Shown in pieces: positions 34,225 through 46,618 of a DNA stretch of 64,000 bases. A model generated the notes under the pieces. It ran no database searches and was not told the origin of the DNA. It worked only from the letters and a program-made list of their open reading frames with translations. How positions within the stretch are numbered: the first letter of the stretch is position 1; the number at the start of each line of letters is the position of its first letter. The stretch lies in contig JAHSVC010000031.1 in NCBI GenBank assembly GCA_021397845.1, positions 5,287,996-5,351,995 of the forward strand, read 5' to 3'. The stretch comes from Areca catechu. Lineage: Eukaryota > Streptophyta > Magnoliopsida > Arecales > Arecaceae. A program made the translations under genes and the position numbers.

Positions 34225-35555
34225 TGTGGTATGCAAAGATGAGTTCTAACTTAGAGGATTAATTAATTGGTGAGCAATGATTCTTACTTACATAAGGCAA
34301 AACTCATTCATTAGAAAGGGCCAAAGTAACTAGATGATGAGACTACTTAATGATAGGAAACTCACCCGCAATGTAGTTCAATTTTAATCAAGAAGAATGA
34401 ACCTAATGGTTGAGAAACCATTCTAACTAGGGCATAAACTTCATATGAATAGACCTAAGAGACATGGATGGGTTTACTATCCAATGAAGAGCTCTCCCTC
34501 CTTTGAAGGTAGATCAATTTTCAGCACTCCATAGAGCTGCAACTGGACTTGAAGACTACCACTTCCGAAATGGAAACTTCCTCCATGGCTGGTTCCAAGG
34601 CAAAGTAAAACCTCTTCTTTAACTCAAAATTGTAGGGAACCCTACAATGAATGACATTAGTGATATGGTAAAGTTGGGGAAAGCTGAAAGAAGTGATCAA
34701 AAGGAAGAATTGAGAGAGGTTGGCATTTTTGTGTTGGAGTGGATGAATGGCTTCCTTGTAGTTGGTGGTCTACCTTGGATGGAATGTGTAGAAGGCGATC
34801 TTGAGTGGATTATTGGAGAGGGCTTCCTTGGAGATGGCGACCTTTGGGGCTTGCTGAAATTGAGGTTTAGGGAAGAAAGAAAGGGAAAGCTTTGCTAAGG
34901 TAGACTAAGAACTAAGTGGTAGATAGATTGAGCCTCTCGCTCGCTCCCTCACGGAGGACATTTGCATCACACAAATGGAAAGAAATTTGGAACTCAAAAA
35001 TTTTCATTCATTAGCTGCATTATAAGAAGCTATGGAGAGGTATTAATAGACCTTCGAACGCCATTTTGAAATTTCAAATTTCATGGAGGGTTACATGGAG
35101 ACAATGGTGGAGAATTACAACCAAGCTTGATTCAAGGAGAGGATTAAGGGCTAGCCACTCCAATTTGAAATTGAAAGTAGGCACCTAAGTGGAGGGGGGT
35201 GTGAGGTATCCTCCATGTTGGCGTGGCTGCTACCTAGGCTTGGTGATGTGGCAGTCCAACTTGGTCTTGTAATTGACTTACTGATTTATCCCAAGTGCTG
35301 AGTTATCCCAAATAGCTAAGGTTATTCTTGGTAGCTGAATAAGTGTTGAAGTGTTGAGTTATTCCAAGTAGATGAACAAGTGCTGAATAGTTGAAATGTT
35401 GAAGTAAAAATTGAAGTAACAGAATTCTCTAGTTGAGTCAGCTCCAGTGCTTGAGTTGGCTCTTTAGGTTATAGTTGAACTGACTTGTTGGGGCTTCAAA
35501 TTTATCATTCAATCCATAAAGAATTTGATTGAAGGCTATTATTGGTGTCCGCACA
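34225..35555 (-). repeat. V 3' LTR
   Basis: It begins TGTGGTATGCAAAG and ends GGTGTCCGCACA. Its start aligns loosely with Z (a shared GAGCAATG phrase and a GATTGAGAAACCA-like phrase), and its end leads into the typical gypsy 3' end. ORFs inside, such as 34647-34898, are not supported as genes. Confidence 0.75.
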
Positions 35556-36200
35556 ATTTTCCCGGGGTGGCAAGAACTCGACCCTGTCGAGTATGGATCA
35601 ACCTAACTCTGGTAATTCTTTAATAAGTTTGGGTCGATTCGTTGCAGGTCTTCCCTAGTGATCCATGAGTTTTCAGATTTTGGCCGACCATGCCAATGAA
35701 CCAGATAGCGTTGATAGTGTTTATTCCTGGTAGTGATAGTCTTGTCATCCATAATTTGCTCAATTTTGTCTTGCCACTTTGGAAAGGTGGCTAGTGGACA
35801 CTCAAGGGTAGGCTCACTCTCAAAAATTGGGTTAGGCCAAAAAGGCTCACTAGGTATCATCATTGGCACCTTATACTCTATCAAGTCTGAAACATTGAAG
35901 GTGAGCTGATACCTAGGTCAGATGGTAACTCAAGTATATACACATTAGGTCTAATCTTCTTTATGATTTTAAATGGGCCTGCACCACGGGCATGTAATTT
36001 CTTAATGGTTCTAGATGGGAACCGTTCAGGTCTAAGTCTAATCATTACGTGGTCTCCATCATAAAATTCTTTGATCCTCTCACATGAATTAGCCATACAC
36101 TTGTAGATTTCATTGCTCATGTTGATTTTTTTACTGATTTCATTATGGAAATCCTTAATATGCTGCGCGTATGACTCAGCAGACTCAGAAACTCATGCAT
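35556..36200 (-). pseudogene. V integrase C-terminus and chromodomain
   Basis: Frames 36120-35881 and 35884-35603 carry YDGDHVMIRLRPERFP, GAGPFKIIKKIRPNVYILEL, and a chromodomain IEQIMDDKTITTRNKHYQRY with WHGRPKSENSWITREDLQ. The chromodomain is nearly complete. A frameshift lies between the two frames near 35890-35920. Confidence 0.8.
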
Positions 36201-36836
36201 ATATGGGCAATGGGATTAGATCTATGGCATGTTGAATACCTCTTAAGGGTGGAAGGTGATTAGGAAGGTCTTCTGAAAATGTCTTGAAATTCTTTTAGAA
36301 ACCTTAACACTTCCTAGGGCTGTTTGTTATGGGGTTGTTCCTGAATTTCCAAATAGGTGAACCACCGTTAAGCGCTTGCTACAATTCCTTAGCACTGATC
36401 ATGTTTAATCCTTGTTTCTTGTCCCTCAGGTGACTTGATCCTCTCTTAACATGGTCCTTAGGTGGTGAAGAATTGATTACAATCTTTTTTCCATTATGAG
36501 TAAAAGAACAAGAATTAGATCGACCATAGAGTATAGCGTCATGATCATACAACCAAGGTCAACCTAATATGATGCTGCTTACTCCCATGGAAAGAACATC
36601 GCACCAAACCTTTTCTTGGTATGACTGGATTTGGATTGTGACTTGGCACCTAAATTTGATAGGAATCAAGGTCGAATCTATCCAGGATACCTTATATGGG
36701 CTGGGATGGGGTTCAATTGGTAATCTTAAATTCTTGACCTTACTAGTTGATATGGCATTGACATAACTTCTACTATCTATGATGATCTTGCAGACTTTTT
36801 CTCCTATCTTAACAAAGGTTTGTAGGATGTTGGTCC
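36201..36836 (-). pseudogene. V protease fragment and RT stub
   Basis: The frame 36855-36559 holds NILQTFVKIGEKVCKIIIDS and SYVNAIST, the retropepsin active-site region, with Gly and Cys of the usual motif changed to Arg and Tyr. Its first codons run into copia C sequence and are not V. Downstream, broken frames give SEDLPNHLPPLRGIQHAIDL, an RT stub, directly followed by integrase VSESAESYAQHIKD. Confidence 0.7.
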
Positions 36837-38966
36837 AGAAAGTAAACCAGTGCATTGGATACCTACCCTAGGAATGCTACACTAAGGAGTAGATATTGCA
36901 AAATTAAAATTTTTAAGCATGCATACAGAAAAACCTACTCATGCACAGGATCTAACATAAACATGATGTATGTAACAAATACACAATCATGTATAGGAAA
37001 ATGTAATAATTATAAACAATATGATAAAATCTAGATCTAAACATGCATGATAATAAAAGAAAATTATATACCTTATAGAGCTTGCTTTTGTTTGAATTTT
37101 GATCAAAGCAGGAAGAAGTTGACTTCCTTCTATAGCAAAACAAAGCAGTCGGTTGAACTCCTTTAACAGCAAATCAGATCTGGAAGAGGATGTCAACATA
37201 AACTCCAACAGTCTTCAGAACAAATCAGCAAACAGAGCTTCCACTTGATCTGTAACAAATAAGCAACATCAAGAAAAGGGATCGGTCCAATCTCTCAAGG
37301 TGTCCAAATGTCCCCCTTAGAGTATCCATGAGCGAGCTCTCGCTAATCCAACTCCCGGATGGATGCTAGTCCTCCGGAATCAAAGAACAGGTCACGAAAA
37401 TGTGGAGCAGGGAAAACCAAACAGATCTTCACGGACAGTCTTCTCTAAGACCGCCCTTACTCCACCAAGAGCACACAATGGAACACTAAAAAACAAGGAA
37501 TGATTTCATGGATGCCCTACAAATTTCAGCACTCAGAAATTCATCCCAAAACCTCTCTCAAGATGGCTATTAATCGCTCTCTGCTCATGCCCTATTACTT
37601 TCCATCTATCATCTCTCATGGCATACAACCAAGTTACATAAGAGGCTAAGAAAATCCATGAAGGCTGGGAAGACATCGTGAGAGATGGCCAGATAAAACC
37701 CAAAACTGCTTTTGAACTGGCTCTTGATAGGTTTAAAATGCTGGGAACCATGGGCTACCTTACTGTGGAAGCAATGACCGAGAGAAAGAAAAAACGTGCA
37801 GGAGAAAAACACCATGAGAGACCCTTTCCAAATCGTAGTGCTATGGATCATTATCTGATATCCCAAGAAGCAATCGATCAACATGCAGTTCAAATCCCAT
37901 TCAAACGGTAAAACAGGGCAACAAGAGCAAGGGAAGAAAGATAAAACATCGTGTAAACATCTATGTTTTAAATCGGTTCATAAAGATCCAAAAAACCATT
38001 TCATAAAGACCTCGGTCCGACCAAACCCGATCAGTAAGAAAACGGGTCCAGTCCTGGTCTACCAGGAATAGTTCCTGGTTGACCCAAACCAATACTGGTC
38101 GATCCAAATCAGACCATGTTGACCAAAAAAAGAAAATCCAATATGTGCTCAATCAGACCATTTGACCTTAACACCGAAACGATTCCCAATCGTTGATCGG
38201 CTCCTGGATCAGTAAGAAATTCTCTATGGCGTGTGACCTCATAGGTCCGAACCTAAACGGTAGCACTGGAACACTTCCAGTACTAGCACAAGACACCATC
38301 TAGCAATGGGTCCCGGCATCCGGATAGGCCTAATATGCGAGAGCAATCTATCGAACCTCAGGCATATGGTTACCATATAATTCATCCCTTTGACCTCCAA
38401 CGCTCAAGATGACCTGGGATTAGACTGCCAACCCTAACTAAGTCAATCCACAACATGTCTCAACCTCACAAGTCTAGTGACTCCTCACTAGGACTACCCG
38501 GTTGAGGATTTACTAAATTGAGACACTGTGAGACATTCAATCCAAATATTTGGATAGGTCAATTCCATCTTGGTCCACCACTGCTCCATAAGTACTTACC
38601 TGTACCAGAAATCTTCCATCACCAAATTAGAAATCCAGGTAGTCTGGCACCAAAGCACGGGGAGTTGCTTGCAAGCTACCATGGTGACCTCAGGTCGAAG
38701 GGACACATATACCCAAATCCAATCGTGAGCAATCATTTGGCAGAAAGGAGCTCCATGGAGTCACATTCAATGAGATGTCACACATCCCACTTGCAGATCA
38801 CATCAGTATCACCACACTCCTTTAGTCAAGAGGACAACAAAATGATGTGAACCACAACAACCTACACTTGATACATTGTCATCCTGTATAATGTATCCTT
38901 TGGTTGTGAACCTTCTAAAGGACCACTCGATATATCCTCTCTATATCGAAGTCAGTGCAATCCTAA

Positions 38967-40391
38967 TGATGCAGGACAAATATGCATGCAATTAATTTTG
39001 TGAATTTTGTATGTGGGGTTAGGTGATTAATTCCCAAATATCATTTCAAAATAAGTTGTAGGGAATTCTATATGAAATTTAGAAGCTAAGCATGCAGATT
39101 AGGACCTAAGAAAACAATAAAGATGGATCACCGGGCTGAGAAGCCTCGGTTAGGGCAAGTTCTCCTACAATAAAATTATTGGTGGTAGAGGGGGTGTACT
39201 TGACAACGTCTGTAGTGCCCGATGAAGATCGTAGTGAAGGGATCTCTCGTTCCTCGACAGATGCAGCCTGGAAAATCGAGCCAAGGATCCGCGGATACCC
39301 GGCTTTCTACTCGATGGTCCGATTGCGGCCCGGTTGGAGTCGTTGGATTCGTAGGAACTTGGGGACCTGCAAACAACCGTCAAGGGTGAGAAAACAAGGT
39401 TGGGAGCACAAGAAAAAAATCAAAACAAGGCAGCAAGGGCATGGGAAGAGGAGTCTTGGATGATGGCTGGAGGCAGTTGCAACACCAGGAAGAAGAAACT
39501 CTCAAAACCACTTTATGCACACAGCAGGATAACACACAGCAATTGAAGAAAACTCAAGTTTTAATTCATATATCAAAATCAATCCTCATACAAGAGACTG
39601 GGGTCCTTTAAATAGATCCTTAGTCTTGGGCTTCAAGTAAGGGTACATTAGACATTACATAAGAATCCTTTACCCACCCAAACCCTAGATAGAAAATAAG
39701 GAAACATTAGGTAGAAAAAATCTCTAAAAATTCTCTCCTCCTCTCTTGACTTGGTCAACACTCCAAGGATGCCTAGGGGGCCATGTAGGGCTTCTAGGAG
39801 TAGCAAGGGGCCAGCCCAAAGGGGCTTTAGCGCATGGACTTTGGCCTCTGGAAGCTACGGTGGCCTGATAGCCAGGTAGCAGGAATATTCCCTGGTATCT
39901 TGCTTCTTAAGGGCTTGGGCTTGGCACCTGGGCTTGATTTCTTCGGGCTAGGATGCAAATGGACCTCTGGAATCTAGGATGCCCTGGTCTATAAATATAC
40001 TCTGGCATTTGGAAGGAAATCTGGATATCTGGAGGGCATCTGCAAGGAATCAGGGTTTCTGAATTTTCCTCCTAGGGTCTTCAAATCTTCAAGCTGGGTT
40101 GGACTTGGGCTATACTTCCATGTCTTCAATCTGGTTGGACTTGGTTTTCACTTGTATGGTGTGGTCTTGAGTCTTCAGTATGCTTGGACAGGACACAAAA
40201 AAATAAAATTAGCTCGACATGAGCTGACTAACACTCGACTGGACTAGCTCAACATGAGCTGACTAATACTGAACTGAAATAACAACTCAAAGACTCAAAT
40301 GACAAACTAAAAATGGACTCAAATAGGCTAAGTAATCCACAGAGGGCTGTGAAGCCTCTATCTTATTCCGGTGCCTCTGGTGTCCCCACCA
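38967..40391 (-). repeat. G3 3' LTR
   Basis: It begins TGATGCAGGAC and ends GTGTCCCCACCA. The minus-strand TATA-like box is at 39607-39614. ORFs here repeat in the 5' LTR and are not genes. Confidence 0.9.
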
Positions 40392-41000
40392 ATTCTCCTA
40401 GGGTGGGAGGAAACTCGACCCTATCGAGTGAAGATCAGGCTGTCTCACATATCTCTCGAGGAGGTCTGGGTTGAGGCACTGCAAGTCCTCTCGAGAAATC
40501 CATGAATCGTCTGACTATGGCCAGCCTTATCATCAGACCGGGAAGCATTGATAGCCATGACCCTGGGTCATGATGGCTTGATCGTCCAGGATATGCTCGA
40601 TCCGTTCTCCTCTCTCAGGCCAAATTTGTTAGTGGACACTCTGGGTTAGGGTCACTCACAATAGGAGGGGATAGGTCCAAAGGCCTCACTAGGTATCGCT
40701 GTCGGGTCCCTGTACTCAACCAGGTCTATAATATTGAGGGTAGAACTAATGCCCAAATCCAAAGGCAAGTCTAACACCTAGGCATTTGATCCAACCTTCT
40801 CTATCACTTTAAAAGGTCCGGCTCTGCGAGCATGAAGCTTCTTTTAGGCCTAAGCCTAACCAAGATAGAATCCACTACATCAACTTCTTTGACCCTTCTT
40901 CAAGAATTAGCTAGTTTGTTTAAAATTAGTGCAAGTGGTGAACATGCTGGGCACAAGCAGTCTCCTAATAAATGATGCAAAGGACTCATACTGACACCTA
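40392..41000 (-). pseudogene. G3 integrase C-terminus and chromodomain remnant
   Basis: Broken minus-strand frames match the C-terminal integrase of Y and W: the ELG(I)SSTLNI region near 40735-40770, a linker, the IEHILDDQAI chromodomain start near 40570-40600, and the tail next to the purine run GGAGAAT. No single long frame survives. Confidence 0.65.
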
Positions 41001-41060
41001 ATAGACTGGACTATACATTCCTATCGACGGAAATTTTTTTGAACTCTTTTGGACCTAAAC

Positions 41061-41791
41061 CTAAGAGACTATAGACTCTCTAGGTCTGATCCTAGCTTGA
41101 CATGCACATGAAAATTTATAATGGGCTCCTAGAAAATTCCAAAGGGTATGCCAGAAGTATAATTCAAACCTAACATGCATAATGAATACATGCAGTATGC
41201 TAATCGCAACTAAATGCAATCTAATGATCTTAGAAATGCTAAAGATGTCTGGAAAGGGCAGAAAATAGGAAGTGGGTTCAGAATTAGTCTGGTAGGGTAG
41301 AGAAAAAGGTTCTGGGTTAGTTGGATAAAGTTGGATAAATGAAGGCATGTCAGGGACTAATCCTAGACTAATGAGGCTAACCTTACGGGGTTGCGATATA
41401 TCTATGGGCAAGAAAAGGTCCATGCTATGGAAGGATGGGTCAACAATTTCTATGAAGAGTCTTCAATAGGAATGGCAGGAAGGGATTCATCCTGAGGGCA
41501 ATGGGTTAAGTAAGCCAAATCCTCGATAAAGTCTTCTTGTTCATGGAATTTAGGAATAGGCTCTACAATTAGACCCTTTTCTAGTGTTTCCTCAGGTAAA
41601 ATCCTAGTATCAGAGTTCTCTTCCTCTAATTGGTCCTCTACTACTGGTTCAATCTGGGCATGGTCAGGGTTAACTAACTTTAGATTGGCTTCTAGCTGGG
41701 AACCTACGGGGTCTACTAGTTCTAGGTCTTCTAGAGGTGTGTCCTCTTCTCCCTCATACTCATCCACTAAATTCACATCAGCTTCATACAC
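41061..41791 (-). pseudogene. G3 acidic linker fused to decayed integrase core
   Basis: The 113-residue frame 41791-41450 is acidic (VDEYEGEEDTPLEDLELVD) and ends in the shared IPIEDSS... motif. After a frameshift the 120-residue frame 41423-41061 continues with MDLFLPIDISQP, then SYFLPFPDIFSISK, LYFWHTLWNFLGAHYKF. The last part matches the integrase core as in W and Y, with the catalytic region gone. Confidence 0.7.
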
Positions 41792-42628
41792 TTATGCATT
41801 AATGTAAGCCTTGTGAATCTCAGGAATGGTTGGAGAAGGTCGGCTAGGAAAAAATTGGCTAGGTCCTGGTTTCTGATTATGGGCACTAATCCTAGTAGGT
41901 TCAGGTTGCCTAAGGGGTAGTGGCTTACTACTGGGTTCATATTTGGGGGTACTAGTCCTATGGGATTCAAGTTGACTAGGGAGAACATGACTAGTACTAG
42001 GCTGATACCTAGGGGTTATGGGCTCCCTGGGCTCATAGGACAAGGGTGCAGATCTATGGGTCATGGGATTATATGATTTGGGGTTAAAGGATCTTGGGTC
42101 AACTCTATGGGTCTTGGGTCTACTAGACTCATGGGCTATGGGCTCATAGGTTCTATAGTCTTAGGATTTGGAGTCATAAGATCTATAGGTTGTGGGTATA
42201 CTAGGTTTATAAGATGTGGGTAAATAGGATCTAGAGTCATAGGATCTAGGTTCAGTATCATAGTATGGGTCAGGATGATGGGCTCTCCTAGGTTCAACCT
42301 CACGGTATAGATCAGGATTTGGGGTCCTCCTAGGTTCAGTATCATAATAAGGGTCATGGTGAGGGGTTCTCCTAGGCTGGGGAGGTGACTCAAGTTCTGG
42401 TTTAGGTTTAGATCTAATTTGGGTCCTACGGGCTTTCTCTAGAGTTCCTAGTCGGGCATCTAATTGTTCAAGCCTATGGGTCAACTGGGCATTTGCTTTC
42501 TCAAGCCTAAGATTGAGGGTTTGGGCTAACCTTTCTCCAAGGGCATCGAATTTAGCATCAAGATGGTCCATGGATTCAGCCATTTGTGAAGGAGGTGGGT
42601 GATATGAAACCCCTGATCTAGAGCTCAT
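41792..42628 (-). pseudogene. G3 gag-like protein, coiled coil plus Tyr/Arg/Pro repeats
   Basis: I place the start at 42628 (MSSRSGVSYHPPPSQ), which aligns with the Y gag start MSTRNGVPYQPGQTQ; an upstream ATG at 42643 is in frame but not shared. A coiled coil of about 60 residues (DAKFDALGERLAQTL, RLEQLDARLGTLEKA) is followed by repeated PYYDTEPR units and then a Ser/Tyr/Pro-rich stretch. The gag capsid domain is absent. One stop near 42161 breaks the frame before it continues at 42064-41792. Whether this truncated gag could still enter particles is unknown. Confidence 0.65.
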
Positions 42629-43482
42629 GCAAGACTCGATCAAACCAACTACAGCTAACTAGACCTAGAGTCGAAACAAGATGCTTAATCAGGGTGGGAA
42701 ACTAGCCTATAGTAACCCTGTACTCAGCCAGGCAGGTGTAAGGGGAGTGTTAGGTCCCTGAGTGCCAATCCTAGACACCAATCAGAGATTGACCAGGTAG
42801 GCAGACCAGCACACAAGCCCTTCAGGATTGAATCCCTGAACCATCTTTCTAGACACTAAGCACAAGACACACATAGGTTAACTTGACACAGTAATCTAAC
42901 ACTAGCCTGGACCCGACCAGTTGGTGTCCCTAGCCCACTAGGGCAAATTAAGTCTAATAGATATTAGGTTATGCTTAGGATAGGATGCAAAGGTGGTGGT
43001 TTTGGGCTAAGAAAAGGTAATGACCTCCTTCCCTTATCTGGCATAAAAAGAGTGCCCTTAAAGTAAATTATGCAATGATGGCAGGCAGATGATGCAAATT
43101 AAGGTTAGATGTTTTGGTAGCTTTTATATATGTAATTTTTTTTTTTGTCCTTTTGTAGAGATATGATTTGCAGCAAATGACATAATATGCTAGAAACATA
43201 CTAAAATAAAAGATATGCAAAGAGATGCTAAACAAAACCCTAAACCTTCCAAAATTGTCTTGTTGAAGAAAACAGAGCCAAAAATTTACCTGCTGTGTTT
43301 TGGGTTGCAGAAACTGCACAAACTGAAATAAAATCTACAAAAAATTTCATAAAATACAATAAATTAAGATGAATCCATCAAACCAAATTTTATAATTTTT
43401 GGAGTTCTGAGCAGTAAAAAATAACTAAAAGAATAGAGTATATACAAACTAAAAAAGATGCAAAAAATAAGCCCTAATCTAA
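42629..43482 (-). other. G3 leader
   Basis: Non-coding. It carries the shared leader block at 42912-42957 with a perfect hairpin CCCTAG-TGGG-CTAGGG (minus strand, 42928-42943). The part nearest the primer site is AT-rich. Confidence 0.65.
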
Positions 43483-43494
43483 GCTCTGATACCA
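43483..43494 (-). promoter_or_regulatory. G3 primer-binding site
   Basis: The minus strand reads TGGTATCAGAGC, a perfect tRNA-Met site, two bases inside the 5' LTR border. Confidence 0.9.
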
Positions 43495-43496
43495 GA

Positions 43497-44942
43497 TGAT
43501 GCGGGACTAATATGCAAGCGATTAATTTTGTGAATTTTGTATGTGGAGTTAGGTGATGAACTCCTAAATATTAGATCAAAATAAATTGTAGGGAATTCTA
43601 TATGAAATTTAGAAGCTAAGCATGCAGATTAGGACCTAAGAAAGCAATAAAGATGGATCGCCGGGGCTATGAAGCCTCGATTATGGCAAGTTCTCCTATA
43701 ATAAAATTACTGGTGGTAGAGGGGGTGTACCTGACAATATCTGAGGTGCCCGATGAAGATCACAATGAAGGGATCTCTCATTCCTCGATAGATGCAGCCT
43801 GGAAAACCGAGCCAAGGACCCGCGGATACCCGGCTTTCTGCTCGGTGGTCCGATTGCAGCACGGTTGGAGTCATTGGATTCATAGGAACTCGGACACCTA
43901 CAAACAACTGTCATGGGTGAGAAAACAAGGTTGGGAGCACAAGAAAAAATTAGAAACAAAGCAGCAAGGGTGTGGGAAAAGGAGGCTTGGATGATGGCTG
44001 GAGGCAGTTGCAACACCGGGAAGAAGAAACTCTCAAAACTCCTTTATGCACACAGCAGGGTAACCCACAGTAATTGAAGAGAACTCAAGTTTTAATTCAT
44101 ATATCAAAGTCAATCCTCATACAAGAGACTAGGGTCCTTTAAATAGACCCTTAGTATTGGGCTCAAGTAAGGGTACATTAGACATTACATAAGAATCCTT
44201 TTCCCACCCAAACCCTAGGTAGAAAATAAGGAAACATTAGGTAGAAAAAATCCCTAAAAATTCTCTCCTCCTCTCTTGACTTGGTCAACACTCCAAGGAT
44301 GCCTTGGGGGGCGTGTTGGGCTTCTAGGAGCAGCAAGGGGCCAGCCCAAAGGGGCTTGGGCACATGGGCTTGGGCCTCTGGAAGCTAAGGTGGCCTGGTA
44401 GCCAGGTAGCAGGAATATTCCCTGGTATATTGCTTCTTAAGGGCTTGGGCTTGGCACCTGGGCTTGATTTCTTTGGGCTAGGATGCAGGTGGACCTCTGA
44501 AATCATGGATGCCCTGGTCTATGAATATACTCTAGCATCTGGAAGGGAATCTGGGCATCTGGAAGGGAATCTGGGCATCTGGAGGACATCTGCAAGGAAT
44601 CAGGGTTTTCTGAATTTTTCTCCTGGGGTCTTCAAATCTTCAAGCTGGATTGGACTTGGGCTATACTTCCATGTCTTAAATCTAGTTAGACTTGGTCTTC
44701 ACTTGTATGGTGTGCTCTTTAGTCTTCAGTATGCTTGGACAGGACTCAAAAAAATAAAATTAGCTCGACATGAGCTAACTAACACTAGACTGGACTAGCT
44801 CAACATGAGCTGACTAATACTGAACTGAAATAACAACTCAAAGACTCAAATGACAAACTAAAAATGGACTCAAATGAGCTAAGTAATCCACAGAGGGCTG
44901 TGAAGCCTCTGTCTTATTACAGTGCCTCGGGTGTCCCCACCA
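43497..44942 (-). repeat. G3 5' LTR
   Basis: It begins TGATGCGGGAC and ends GTGTCCCCACCA. TATTTAAA on the minus strand at 44138-44145 is the likely promoter. A short local duplication (GGAAGGGAATCTGGGCATCT, twice) near 44540-44580 is absent from the 3' copy and explains part of the length difference. Confidence 0.9.
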
Positions 44943-45098
44943 CCTAAGGACTTCATCACATAAATAGAGTTCATTACAGGAAAATGAATAATGTAATGAG
45001 CTGCCAAAATAAAGTTTTATTAATTCATATATAAATTATAATACTAAGCACAACCACCTACAGCCTAAGTGATTGGCTTTGGGATACAATTCCCAATA

Positions 45099-45107
45099 AC
45101 TCCCACT
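45099..45107 (-). promoter_or_regulatory. Copia C polypurine tract
   Basis: AGTGGGAGT on the minus strand directly precedes the 3' LTR start, the usual copia arrangement. Confidence 0.7.
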
Positions 45108-46618
45108 TATACTAAAGCCAATAAGAACAGTATCTAATACCCATTTCCCTTTTACGATAGTCAAACACTTTAATTCCGAGGGCTTTAGTAAAGGGGTCGG
45201 CCAGATTCTCCTTTCCATCGATCTTCATAAGATTGATGTCACCTCATTCCATGATTTCTCACATGAGGTGATAGCACCATAGAATGTGCTTGGTGCAGTG
45301 ATGAGACTTTGGCTCCTTATCTTGAGCAATGGCTCTTGTGCTATCACAATACACTGGAACATGACCATCTAGGGAAGGTGCCACCCCTAGCTCTCCAAGG
45401 AACTACTGCAACCACATGGCTTCCTTTGCTGCATCTGATGCTGCAATGTACTATGCTTCACATACCGAGTCTACAACTGTTGCCTGCTTGGAACTCTTCC
45501 AGCAGATCGCTCAACCATTCAGGGTAAACACAAACCCTGACACACTCTTTCTATCATCTTTGTCTGACAGGAAACTGGAACAGTATACCCCACAAGTTTC
45601 AAGTCAGGTTCTCCATAAATCATCCATTGGTCCTTAGTATTTTTCAAATACTTCAGGATGGTCTTAACCACCTTCCAATGCGCCTCACCTGGGTCAGACT
45701 GGTATCCACTCACCACTCCTAGTGAGTATGCCATGTCTGGTCTAGTACATGTCATAGCATACATGATAGAGCCCACTGTAAAAGCATAAGAAAATCTATT
45801 CATGTGCTCTCTTTCCTTAGGAGTTGTCACACAATCTTTCTTGGAAAGAGTAATTCCAGAACCTATCGAGAGATAGCCTTTCTTGGAATTCTCTATGCTG
45901 AACTATTTCAGCATGATGTCAATGTACATAGACTGGGACACTCCTAGAAGCCTCTTAGATCTATCTTTATAGATCTTCATACACAGTATGTAAGAAGCTT
46001 CACCCAAGTCCTTCATGGAGAACTGAGATAACAACCAGACCTTTATTCCTTGCAATACTGCGATGTCATTCTCGATTAATAGAATGTCATCAACATACAA
46101 TACCAGAAATACAATCACAGAACCATTAACCCACTTATAGATGCAGGGTTCCTCTCCATTCCAAACGAATCCATATGATTTGATACACCTATCAAATCGC
46201 ATGTTCCAACTTCGAGATGCTTGCTTGAGTCCATAAATGGACCTTTACAATTTGCACACTTTTGACTCATCTGTGGATGTGAACCCTTCAGGCTATATCA
46301 TATACACCTCCTCATCCAGCTCTCCATTCAGGAAAGCGGTACGGACATCCATCTACCAGATCTCATAGTCAAATGTGCTGGCAAAGCAAGCATGATCCGA
46401 ATGGACTTGAGCATTGCCACAGGGGAGAACGTCTCATCATAATCGATACCATATTGCTGACGATACCCCTTGGCAACCAGACGGGCTTTATAGGTCTCCA
46501 CCTTCCCATTTGCACCCCTTTTTCTCTTAAAAAACCACTTGCACCCGATGGGTTTTATCCCTACAAGTGGATCAACCAATGTCCATACATTGTTAATCTC
46601 CATGGACTCCATCTTGGA
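45108..46618 (-). pseudogene. Copia C reverse transcriptase and RNase H
   Basis: The frame 46612-46328 gives the RT fingers (GCKWFFKRKRGANGKVETYK, ARLVAKGYRQQYGIDYDETF). Frame 46202-45903 gives the palm with YVDD (46086-46097) and FSMKDLGEASYIL. Frame 45830-45519 gives SIMYAMTCTRPDMAYSLG and YQSDPGEAHWK. RNase H follows in broken frames to about 45120. RT would copy the element RNA. Stops and frameshifts separate all of these, although the YVDD is intact. Confidence 0.85.

Larger units (their letters stand above)
34225..36836 (-). mobile_element. Gypsy element V, 5' half missing
   Basis: V keeps its 3' LTR (34225-35555), integrase C-terminus, a short RT stub and a protease fragment, and is then cut at 36836 by copia C. 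I do not find its gag, leader or 5' LTR to the right of copia C. Like its relatives it lacks the RT core, but its deletion joins RT directly to a late part of integrase. Confidence 0.75.
38967..44942 (-). mobile_element. Gypsy element G3 (non-autonomous)
   Basis: LTRs of 1,425 bp (38967-40391) and 1,446 bp (43497-44942) flank a 3.1-kb interior. A perfect duplication CCTAA at 38962-38966 and 44943-44947 marks the insertion into the copia C LTR. The interior has primer site, leader, a gag-like ORF without capsid domain, acidic linker, decayed integrase core and integrase C-terminus. No protease, RT or RNase H is present. Confidence 0.95.
36837..45098 (-). repeat. Copia C 3' LTR, split by G3
   Basis: It starts AGAAAGTAAACC (TG changed to AG) and ends ATACAATTCCCAATA beside the purine tract. 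Without G3 and one CCTAA copy it is about 2,281 bp. The first 784 bp aligns with 50674-51460. ORFs such as 37678-37911 are chance frames. Confidence 0.8.

Noticed and set aside
34647..34898. 83-residue ORF inside the V LTR
   Set aside because: LTR position, no motif, and unlike any neighbour.
37678..37911. 77-residue ORF inside the copia C 3' LTR
   Set aside because: It is a chance frame in an LTR, with no counterpart in the truncated 5' LTR and no family match I recognise.
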